A stretch of DNA of 58,550 nucleotides from Sinomicrobium pectinilyticum. Lineage in GTDB: Bacteria > Bacteroidota > Bacteroidia > Flavobacteriales > Flavobacteriaceae. The position numbers and the translations under genes are program-made. The DNA is taken from contig NZ_RJTM01000071.1 in assembly GCF_003725735.1 (NCBI RefSeq), positions 1 to 58,550 of the forward strand, read 5' to 3'. The notes under the pieces were generated by a model. It had not been told where the DNA came from, ran no database searches, and saw only the letters and a list, made by a program, of their open reading frames with translations. This document shows, piece after piece, positions 35,378 through 43,171 of the stretch (position 1 is the stretch's first letter; the number at the start of each line of letters is the position of its first letter).

Positions 35378-36769
35378 ATGAAAAAAATAAACAGCTATTA
35401 TGTAAATAGGATTTATGGAGCCATCATATTTTTAGTACTCTGTATATTCCTTTCCTGTGAAGATTTTGTCGAAATCAATCCACCCAGTGATGAATTGATT
35501 AGTGAAACAGTATTTGTGAATGATGAAAATGCGATAGCAGCTATTAGAGGTACTTATTATGAATTAAAAAATGGTTTTGGCAGGGGTAATTCAACAAGCC
35601 TTACCGTTTTAGGAGCCATTAATGCTGACGATTTGGATTACCTTTCGACCAATGTGGATTTTTTAGGGTTTTATGATGCCCTGTTAATACCAGAAAATTC
35701 TTGGATTGATAATAATTGGAAAAGCTTGTACCAGGTTATTTATCAAACAAATTCCATATTAGAAGGGCTGCAGGGCTCAACAGGAATAACCCCGGATGTA
35801 AAAGAATTATTAGAGGGAGAAGCAAAATGTATAAGGGCCTTTTGTTATTTCTACCTTGTAAATTTATGGGGTGAGGTGCCATTAATCATTAGTACGGATT
35901 ATGAGAAAAACCGCCTGGCTTCACGAGCCACAATTTCACAAATTTATGAATTGATTCTTAGTGATCTTAAAGAGGCTCAGGAGCTACTCCCTGAAGATTA
36001 TGCCCATGCAGAAGAGGAAAGGGTAAGGGTTACTAAAAGTGCTGCAACAGCCTTATTGGCAAGGACATATTTATATCTTGAGGATTGGGCCCAAGCTGAA
36101 GAACAGGCGTCGAAAGTAATCGAAAACTCCAATTATATGTTAATGGAGGATTTAAATGGTGTATTCCTGAAAAATAGTATGGAGGCCATATGGCAAATCA
36201 AGCCGATAAATGTAGGACATACTGATGAAGGAAATCTATTTATCCTTACATCTACTCCTAGTATGGCTGTATCACATTATTTAATAAACACCTTTGAGTC
36301 GGGAGATAAAAGGAAATCAAGTTGGATAGGAAGTTTCTCGAATGAGATAGGTGCTTGGAATTATCCATTTAAGTATAAGGTAAAACAGGAATCAGATCCA
36401 GATAACGCAACCGAATATTCCATGGTATTCCGATTGGCAGAACAATATCTGATCCGTGCGGAAGCACGGGTGCAACAAGGAAATACTACCGGGGCACAAA
36501 AAGATATCAATATTATTCGTAACCGTTCGGGATTGAAAAATACCACGGCTATTACACAGGAGGAACTATTGGATGCTATTATACATGAAAGGCAAGTAGA
36601 ACTCTTTACGGAATGGGGGCATCGCTGGTTGGATTTAAAAAGGACCAATCGTTCAGGAGAAGTATTTGGTCCTATAAAATCTGGCTGGGAGGTTACCGAT
36701 GTATTATGGCCTATACCCCAACCTGAAATAGATAATAATCCCAATCTCATTCAAAATACGGGATACTGA
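35378..36769 (+). CDS. SusD/RagB-family lipoprotein, copy 1
   Basis: A 463-residue surface lipoprotein with a lipobox ending at Cys27 (FLSC), the SusD N-terminal TPR-like helices and the conserved C-terminal pattern (FRLAEQYLIRAEAR, then ELFTEWGHRWLDLKRT). It forms the substrate-binding lid of the SusC transporter encoded upstream. Its sequence is clearly more AT-rich than the tra genes. Confidence 0.92.
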   Translation: MKKINSYYVNRIYGAIIFLVLCIFLSCEDFVEINPPSDELISETVFVNDENAIAAIRGTYYELKNGFGRGNSTSLTVLGAINADDLDYLSTNVDFLGFYDALLIPENSWIDNNWKSLYQVIYQTNSILEGLQGSTGITPDVKELLEGEAKCIRAFCYFYLVNLWGEVPLIISTDYEKNRLASRATISQIYELILSDLKEAQELLPEDYAHAEEERVRVTKSAATALLARTYLYLEDWAQAEEQASKVIENSNYMLMEDLNGVFLKNSMEAIWQIKPINVGHTDEGNLFILTSTPSMAVSHYLINTFESGDKRKSSWIGSFSNEIGAWNYPFKYKVKQESDPDNATEYSMVFRLAEQYLIRAEARVQQGNTTGAQKDINIIRNRSGLKNTTAITQEELLDAIIHERQVELFTEWGHRWLDLKRTNRSGEVFGPIKSGWEVTDVLWPIPQPEIDNNPNLIQNTGY

Positions 36770-36784
36770 TAATAAAAATACGTT

Positions 36785-38134
36785 ATGAAAAAACAATTGA
36801 GTTTAAAAATAATTTTCATTATGTGCATGGTCAATTTTTCTTTTGCACAATTAGTGGACAATGGATATGAACCTTTGAAAGTAGGGGATACAGTTCCGGA
36901 TATTACCTTGACTAACTTAATCCACTACCCCAAAAAAAACGTAAAACTATCCGATTTCAAGGGGAAACCGGTTATCCTGGATTTTTGGACGAGTGGATGT
37001 GCATCTTGTATCGAATCCTGGCCTAAAATGGTATCCCTGCAGGAAAAATTTAAAGAAAAGGCCCAAATTATATTGATAAACAACTACTGGGATAAATCAA
37101 AAGTTAAACCATTTATAGAAAAAAGGATGAAATTATTAGAGCTTAATATGTCTATTCTTCCTGTTGTTTGTGGTGATACTATCCTTAAAAAAATATTTCC
37201 ACATCAAACTGTACCACATATTATATGGATTTCATCAGAGGGAGTAGTTCGTGCTGTCACAACAAGTATAGATGAGGAAAACTTAAAGGCTTTGGTTAAT
37301 GGAAGAAACATTACCATACCTCAAAAGAAAGATAGTGCAAAAATAAGGGATTTTAACCGATTTAATGAACAAAAACCTTTGTTTATCCAGGGAAATGGAG
37401 AGGAGCAATTGGCAGATAGACTAATTGCACAATCTGTACTTACTAAAGCAGTTCCTGGCACTATTGACGGTTATAGTGTTTACCCTTTCCGTGCTAGAAG
37501 ATTAAAAAAAGGAGAAATTATTACAGTAATCAATGCTCCATTAGAGGGATTATACTTATTTGCCAATAAAAATAATGCAAGCACTTATTGCATTAATAGA
37601 ACATTGATTAGACCAGGAAGAGTAGTATTGGAAATAAATGATTCTATCAAACCTGAACCAGGTTATAATTATCAATTAACAGTGGATAAGCTAACCCCGA
37701 TAAAAGAATTACAAGAAAAGATGAGGCTGGATCTTAAGAAGTATTTTGGGTTTCAAGCGCAATGGCAAAAACGTTACAAAAAGTGTCTGGTATTTTCCAT
37801 AGCGGATACTTTACGGATTAGCTATAATGGATCCAAAAAAGCAATGTTTATTATGGATGATGTCAACTTTAAAGTTAGTGGTACTCAATCCTTATTTCCT
37901 GGTCACACATTTACAATGCCTGACATTATTGATTGGATGGAGACGATGATACCATATTATGCTGATTTAGGCTATCCAATTTTGGATGAAACGGGTTTAA
38001 AAGGTCCGGTTTCTTTGGAAGTGGAAACGAATGTGTCAAATTATAAGGCGTTGGATAAAGCACTGAAAAAAAAATATGGTATGCGTTTAACCCTAGAAGA
38101 AAGAGAAGTAGAAGTTTTGGTAATAGGAGATTAG
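36785..38134 (+). CDS. TlpA-like thioredoxin-fold protein with C-terminal extension
   Basis: A 449-residue exported protein with a thioredoxin-like domain (about 30-165) containing the redox motif C72-A-S-C75 in LDFWTSGCASC. Residues 190-449 resemble the DUF3738/TIGR03435-type domain sometimes fused to redoxins in Bacteroidota (PILDETGLKGPVSLEV). It follows SusD after 15 bp and closes the left operon. It probably reduces or isomerises disulfides of a peptide handled by the neighbouring transporter, which is inference. Confidence 0.8.
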   Translation: MKKQLSLKIIFIMCMVNFSFAQLVDNGYEPLKVGDTVPDITLTNLIHYPKKNVKLSDFKGKPVILDFWTSGCASCIESWPKMVSLQEKFKEKAQIILINNYWDKSKVKPFIEKRMKLLELNMSILPVVCGDTILKKIFPHQTVPHIIWISSEGVVRAVTTSIDEENLKALVNGRNITIPQKKDSAKIRDFNRFNEQKPLFIQGNGEEQLADRLIAQSVLTKAVPGTIDGYSVYPFRARRLKKGEIITVINAPLEGLYLFANKNNASTYCINRTLIRPGRVVLEINDSIKPEPGYNYQLTVDKLTPIKELQEKMRLDLKKYFGFQAQWQKRYKKCLVFSIADTLRISYNGSKKAMFIMDDVNFKVSGTQSLFPGHTFTMPDIIDWMETMIPYYADLGYPILDETGLKGPVSLEVETNVSNYKALDKALKKKYGMRLTLEEREVEVLVIGD

Positions 38135-38179
38135 AAATCAATGGCCGAAAATGGTTTTACTAAATAAGTTTATAGGAGT

Positions 38180-38210
38180 AAAAAGAGGCTGGTCATTACA
38201 GCCTCTTTTT
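38180..38210. terminator. bidirectional terminator
   Basis: An 11-bp stem AAAAAGAGGCT (38180-38190) / AGCCTCTTTTT (38200-38210) with a 9-nt loop, between the convergent TlpA-like and DUF6520-like genes. Confidence 0.8.
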
Positions 38211-38221
38211 GGTAAATAAGA

Positions 38222-38527
38222 TTAAGATGATGGCCTTCTTAATATAGTACAACCCTCTTCTGGGGAAGAAAGAGCTTGAACGGAATTACCATTTACCTTA
38301 CAATGACAAATGTCCCCTTGCTGAATAGCACAGCCGTCTTCTTCTGTTAACCCATTATTGTCTATACAGGGTTCACATGGACCTCCTGGTACGCCAAACC
38401 ATGCAGGAACTGGAGCAAGTTCCGAAGTCTCAACTTTATAAGTCTCAACTTCTTCGGGTATGGCAAAAGCAGCCGTAAGGGCCAAAACAAATGCCAAAAC
38501 AGGCAAAATAAACTTAAACTTTTTCAT
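38222..38527 (-). CDS. small exported Cys-rich protein, DUF6520-like, copy 1
   Basis: A 101-residue protein with a signal peptide (MKKFKFILPVLAFVLALTAA) and a short mature part with six Cys in the last 55 residues (pattern C-x2-C, C, C-x-C, C). It resembles the DUF6520 group of Bacteroidota. It is the last gene of the minus-strand MauE - propeller - DUF6520 operon, and a paralogue ends the mirror operon. Such a product could be a secreted signal or toxin-like peptide with disulfides; the role is unknown. Confidence 0.78.
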   Translation of the reverse strand: MKKFKFILPVLAFVLALTAAFAIPEEVETYKVETSELAPVPAWFGVPGGPCEPCIDNNGLTEEDGCAIQQGDICHCKVNGNSVQALSSPEEGCTILRRPSS

Positions 38528-38593
38528 AATATGAGAATTAATAGATTAGGTGCCTACGCTTACACATATTTTCAACAAAGAGGCGGTAGGTCG

Positions 38594-39784
38594 TTAACCT
38601 CCATGCGAAACATCCGGATATTTTTGAGTTTTACTACTGTTGTTAGTTATTGTTTTATAGAAGAATTTATTATTATGTTCAGGCATATATGTCAAACGTT
38701 CAGCTATCTGATCATCTATTTTTTTTGTACTAGGTTTATCCAAGGAAGGGTGTAGGTGGTAACGTACCAAGTCGTGGTCGTATAAGGCCAATAATATATG
38801 GTCTTCCACAACCTTAAAGGCTTTTATCTTTTTTTCTTCATGAAGGGGTATATAGAAGCTGTAACGATAGTCGCCCTCTGACAAATCATAAGCATCTATT
38901 ACAGAAGCTTTTTCAAAACGGTCTGAATCTTCATTTGCTGCCAGAAGGTTGGAGTTATTAAATAGAAGGTTATTGTAAATGCTAGCCCTGTTGTTAACTT
39001 TTAATGCAGGAGCGGACATGGTTAAACTGTTTTCCGAACTTATCTTGTCTACCTTTATTTTGGCCCGGCTAATTGTGTCTATGGTGGTGCCCCTGTACTT
39101 TAATTGGAGATTGGTATCCGTACAAATAAATTGGTTCCGGTAATAATATAAAAACACCAATTGCTGTGTTTTTTGGTCGTAATATAATGTGCCATCGGTG
39201 CTGAAAATACCATCCCCTCCTTGCGCTTCTAACAGTTCTGGAAATTTTTCTATTTGATTTTGCCCATGAGTTAGTTTATATATATCGCTTTTAAGACTAT
39301 TTATTCCTATAAGGGCAAAAGAGCTATCAGATAAGGGGAGGGCACTATTGAAATAAACATTATTGATATAAAATTTAGCCTCCCAATCCGTTGTATTACC
39401 ACGATAAATAAAGGGCATAATACCATCCATTAAGAAAAAGTATGGTGGGTTTACTTTTATGTCCAAGGCTTTATATTTTAAGCTGTTAGCTTGTATGATA
39501 TGGTAGGTGGTATCTTGCAGGTTTTCGGTGTTTATTTCCAAAATATACCCTACGGCTGAACGGTTTGCCAGGAATACCCTAGTGGAATCGACCCCCGCAA
39601 AATAGTAGCCGTGACGGCCCAGGTCCAGGGTGTCTATAGCCTGTATAAAACCTTCCGGTGCAAACTCCCTTTCAAATCCGGCATGCTTATGGTTTTCCTT
39701 TTTCGGTGCGGCGATATGGAGGGCCAGGACAATAAAAATCCCAAAGAGGAAGGTAATCAGCAATAATATGGATGGGCGTTTCAT
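38594..39784 (-). CDS. membrane-anchored propeller-like protein, copy 1
   Basis: A 396-residue protein with one N-terminal membrane anchor (about 6-26) and a periplasmic domain of repeating beta-strands that looks like a six-bladed propeller (motifs FEREFAPE, PPYFFLMDG, TLDTIS-type RAKIK, SENSLTMSAP). Its paralogue is at 41.5 kb. Similar anchored propellers sit beside small NVEALA-type exported peptides in other Bacteroidota. No catalytic residues can be named. Confidence 0.7.
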   Translation of the reverse strand: MKRPSILLLITFLFGIFIVLALHIAAPKKENHKHAGFEREFAPEGFIQAIDTLDLGRHGYYFAGVDSTRVFLANRSAVGYILEINTENLQDTTYHIIQANSLKYKALDIKVNPPYFFLMDGIMPFIYRGNTTDWEAKFYINNVYFNSALPLSDSSFALIGINSLKSDIYKLTHGQNQIEKFPELLEAQGGDGIFSTDGTLYYDQKTQQLVFLYYYRNQFICTDTNLQLKYRGTTIDTISRAKIKVDKISSENSLTMSAPALKVNNRASIYNNLLFNNSNLLAANEDSDRFEKASVIDAYDLSEGDYRYSFYIPLHEEKKIKAFKVVEDHILLALYDHDLVRYHLHPSLDKPSTKKIDDQIAERLTYMPEHNNKFFYKTITNNSSKTQKYPDVSHGG

Positions 39785-39917
39785 GGGGCAAAGGTTTCAG
39801 GTTACGGGTTTCTCCGTGTCATTAAGTTTTCCACAAGGGTAATACGTACTATTTCTGTTCATTTTGCAATTAAAAAAGTAATTGCTAATCTTCTCCCATA
39901 CGAAAAGGGGAGTGGGC

Positions 39918-40415
39918 TCAATGTGTAAATCCCTGTTCCCCGAGGGGTGTCAGGTCTTCCCGTTGGTACCGGGGAGGGGTCAGTAAGAGTATGCCTATGG
40001 CCGCAAGGGCTATAAATACGATGTTGAATACCAGATGTTCTGTCCAGCCCAGCTTTTCCAGTACCCCGCCGCAAGAGCAGGGGATATGCTCACTAAAACT
40101 GAGTATGGCTATGATGTAAGCAGTGAACATCACCATAAGAGCAAAGGCCCCGTACAACCCATAGAGTCGGGACCTTGGCCATGCCAACAAAAGCGCAATC
40201 AAGATTTCCATGATAGGAATAAACCACGCAGTGAAGCCTGCTATGTTGGTCAGTAATGGAGATTGTCCTATTTGCACTGTGAATTTCTGCACGTCGGTGA
40301 GCTTGCTCACGGCGGCATACACAAATAATAGGATAAAAAGAAAGCAGATGACCTCAATAACGATACCCTTGTGTCGTCTAAAGAAGTTGGGCAATGCTGT
40401 TAAGATCGGTTTCAT
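39918..40415 (-). CDS. MauE/DoxX-like redox-associated membrane protein, copy 1
   Basis: A 165-residue protein with four membrane helices and a Cys-Ser-Cys motif at 113-115 (PCSCGG) near the membrane surface, as in MauE-like proteins. MauE helps form disulfides in methylamine dehydrogenase. Here it heads the operon with the propeller-like and Cys-rich proteins, so it probably supplies or removes electrons for their thiols. Confidence 0.8.
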   Translation of the reverse strand: MKPILTALPNFFRRHKGIVIEVICFLFILLFVYAAVSKLTDVQKFTVQIGQSPLLTNIAGFTAWFIPIMEILIALLLAWPRSRLYGLYGAFALMVMFTAYIIAILSFSEHIPCSCGGVLEKLGWTEHLVFNIVFIALAAIGILLLTPPRYQREDLTPLGEQGFTH

Positions 40416-41016
40416 CTGTTTTCTGTTTTTGGTCTTTATGACCTCAAGTTGTCATCCAGTGTAACGGGGTTTTCTATTCGTATGGAAGTAAAATTCTGTA
40501 ATTCAGTTGGAAGAATGTGTAGCCTATAGAGAGTATTTTGTACGCAAAAACGGATGTTTTTCATGAAATTTGGCCCATTTTGCCCTAAAATCAAGCCATT
40601 TCTGTCCTCATTACTGGAAAAATGTGACCTAAAATCTCTTTGGGTTGTGTACGATGCCTCCCAAAAACAGGTAAAATCAGCTGTTTTATATCCAAAATCC
40701 GATTAAATTAAACCTTTTGTACACTAGGCTGTTTTTGGTTGAAAAATAATTTGAAGGAAAATGAGGTAATCTGCCAAAAATGGTTTCAAAAACCAACATC
40801 CTGTGACATTCCAAACCAAAAAAAAGCATTTGGAACAATAAAAAATGGGTAGTTCGGATTTAGGACGTAGTTTGTACGGATTTAGGTAACAATCAGTCCA
40901 TTACAATCTTATAATTTAGCTCTTGTAGTTACAAACAACCGACCCTCTTCAAGGAACCCCCGGTTCCCGATGCCCAGTTTTACCCGATTTGTTTCATATA
41001 AAAAGCTACCCTAAAG
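40416..41016. promoter_or_regulatory. 601-bp divergent control region at the centre of the mirrored locus
   Basis: No gene was found. It contains a direct repeat CGGATTTAGG at 40855-40864 and 40877-40886 (period 22 bp) and the motif TTTGTAC near 40537, 40716 and 40871. It must hold the promoters of both MauE-headed operons. Confidence 0.55.
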
Positions 41017-41493
41017 ATGAAACCAATTGCTTTGGCCATACCCCGCATTATACTCAGGAACAGAAACCTGATCCTGGAGATTATTTGTTATCTCTTTATA
41101 TTTCTGTTTCTCTATGCTGCATTTAGCAAAATCATGGATGTTCAGAAGTTCGAAGTACAGATGAGCAAAAGCCCATTGATTTCCGGGTTTGCTCCCCTGA
41201 TGGCTTGGGGCGTGCCCATTCTGGAGATTATTGTATCACTGCTGTTGTTCATCCCACGGCTTCGGATTGTCGGATTTTACGCCGCTTTTTCCCTGATGTT
41301 CGCCTTTACCGGCTACATTTTTATCATTTTGAATTTCAGTCCTTATGTGCCGTGTTCATGCGGGGGCATATTGAGTACGATGGGATGGGAAGAACATCTG
41401 GTATTCAACATCGGGTTTACGCTATTGGCCGTATTTGGCATATTGCTCAACAACCGTCGGCAGGAGGGTGCACATTCCTATAGCATGGCATAA
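41017..41493 (+). CDS. MauE/DoxX-like redox-associated membrane protein, copy 2
   Basis: A 158-residue protein with four membrane helices and the same Cys113-Ser-Cys115 motif (VPCSCGG) as the copy at 39.9 kb; the two are alike along their whole length (MDVQKFEVQ / TDVQKFTVQ, EEHLVFNI / TEHLVFNI). It heads the plus-strand mirror operon. Confidence 0.82.
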   Translation: MKPIALAIPRIILRNRNLILEIICYLFIFLFLYAAFSKIMDVQKFEVQMSKSPLISGFAPLMAWGVPILEIIVSLLLFIPRLRIVGFYAAFSLMFAFTGYIFIILNFSPYVPCSCGGILSTMGWEEHLVFNIGFTLLAVFGILLNNRRQEGAHSYSMA

Positions 41494-41523
41494 AAACACA
41501 AATAAAACCATAACCCCAATACC

Positions 41524-42642
41524 ATGAAAAAAGCTGACAAAATATCATTGTTCCTTTTAGGACTTTGTACCATAGGAATTTTAAGCCTATTGGCCGGTTT
41601 ATATGCCCATTCTCCACTGGCCAACCAAAAAATCTATCGTGGCAGTTTTGAAAGGAAGTTTGTTCCTGACAATACGGTGTCCCTGAATAGGGTACTCAAT
41701 CTCGGGGTCAATTCCTATTATATCTCAGGATTGTCAAATGACACTATTTACCTTAGCAATTATACGGTCCCACAGCACCTGTTACGGGTAGATAAGGCAC
41801 TGAAGGATACTCAACATATCCGTATAAAAATAACTGGACTTGATAGTGTGGTACGCCCCCGGCAGTTCCGGACCCAAGTGGAACCGCCCTACTTTTATAT
41901 GATGCATGGCATTGCCCCGGCCATCTTGAGGGGAAAGGTAAATCATTGGGAAGCCCGTCGTTTTATGGCGGACAGTGCGTATTATACGGATGCAGTGCCC
42001 ATAGACACCACTTCTTTTGCACTAAGGTATTATAGTAAAAGCCAGGACTCCTACGAACTTGCCCTTGAAACAGGTGAAGCCCCCTACTTTCAACCCAATT
42101 ATGGCATACTGGAAAAACAAGGAGAAGGTTATTTTTCCGTGGATGGTATGTTGCATTTCAATAAGGCATTGCAACAGGTGGTGTATCTCTATCGCTATCG
42201 AAATGAATTTATGGTGATGGACAAAAGACTGAATCTGCTCCATCGGTACCATACCCTGGATACCATAAGTAGAGCCCGTATAGCATCTAAAGAAATCAAA
42301 TCGGAAAACTCCTTTACACTGACCTCCCCACCAGCGGCGACACAACGGTTCAGTACCGTTTCTGGAAATTACCTCTATATCAATTCAGGGTTATTGGCCC
42401 GAAATGAGGAAGAAGAACAATTTAAAAAGAACGTGGTTATCGATGTTTACGAACTGTCCAATGGCGAATATAAATACAGTTTTTATCTACCCCGCTATAA
42501 AGGCGAGGGAATCTCAGGGTTCAAGGTTTTTGGCAACAGGCTTTTTGCCATTCATGACCAGCATCTTGTAGCCTATACCATAGAATCCCATGACCCGATA
42601 GCATTTTATAGAATTTCAATTCCATGCCATAGGACACTGTAA
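41524..42642 (+). CDS. membrane-anchored propeller-like protein, copy 2
   Basis: A 372-residue paralogue of the protein at 38.6 kb, sharing FER(E/K)F, PPYF, the DTISRA and SENS(L/F)T motifs and the Y(R/K)YSFY(I/L)P pattern near the end. One N-terminal membrane anchor (about 7-29) is followed by a periplasmic beta-rich domain. It lies 30 bp after the MauE-like gene. Function unknown. Confidence 0.72.
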   Translation: MKKADKISLFLLGLCTIGILSLLAGLYAHSPLANQKIYRGSFERKFVPDNTVSLNRVLNLGVNSYYISGLSNDTIYLSNYTVPQHLLRVDKALKDTQHIRIKITGLDSVVRPRQFRTQVEPPYFYMMHGIAPAILRGKVNHWEARRFMADSAYYTDAVPIDTTSFALRYYSKSQDSYELALETGEAPYFQPNYGILEKQGEGYFSVDGMLHFNKALQQVVYLYRYRNEFMVMDKRLNLLHRYHTLDTISRARIASKEIKSENSFTLTSPPAATQRFSTVSGNYLYINSGLLARNEEEEQFKKNVVIDVYELSNGEYKYSFYLPRYKGEGISGFKVFGNRLFAIHDQHLVAYTIESHDPIAFYRISIPCHRTL

Positions 42643-42737
42643 TGACACCAAAGAATTTTACCGGTAGAAGACCAGGAAATTTGCCGAACACCTGGCTAAA
42701 AAAGTTAGGCGAAGTATAACCTTAAAACAGTAATATC

Positions 42738-43070
42738 ATGAAAACAAAACAATTGATTTTAGGAAGCCTGGTATTTGTATTTGCAGTCGGTACTGCATTC
42801 GCTTCCTTATTGGCACCTCAAAAAGTGTATGTTGAGGCATTGGTGGATAGGCCTAGCGGCCCCAATCAAGAATGTGTTCCACTTCAAGCACAATGTGAAG
42901 ATTCTGGTTTCGAAGCATGTGCTGTAGAACTCATTAATCAGCCAGGAGCTCCACAGACCTCGAACACCTATTCGGATTCCAATTGTACAATGCCATTACA
43001 AAATATTACGGGTGGCATTATACAAACAATACCTGATGAAGCAGATATTGAGATCATTGCCTTATTTTAG
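42738..43070 (+). CDS. small exported Cys-containing protein, DUF6520-like, copy 2
   Basis: A 110-residue protein with a signal peptide (to about residue 22) and four Cys in the mature part. It shares the signal region type and position with the protein at 38.2 kb, but the mature parts differ strongly. That is what would be expected if the peptides are specific for their own transporter or partner. Confidence 0.78.
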   Translation: MKTKQLILGSLVFVFAVGTAFASLLAPQKVYVEALVDRPSGPNQECVPLQAQCEDSGFEACAVELINQPGAPQTSNTYSDSNCTMPLQNITGGIIQTIPDEADIEIIALF

Positions 43071-43111
43071 TCTGAACCTTTTTAAAGTTTTATTCAATTT
43101 AGGAATTTGAG

Positions 43112-43142
43112 CAAAGGGTGTCACTCGTCTAGACACCCTTTG
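43112..43142. terminator. bidirectional terminator
   Basis: An 11-bp stem CAAAGGGTGTC / GACACCCTTTG with a 9-nt loop between the convergent DUF6520-like and M16 peptidase genes. Confidence 0.75.
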
Positions 43143-43171
43143 TCTTTAATATACTAAATTTCCCCTGTTTG

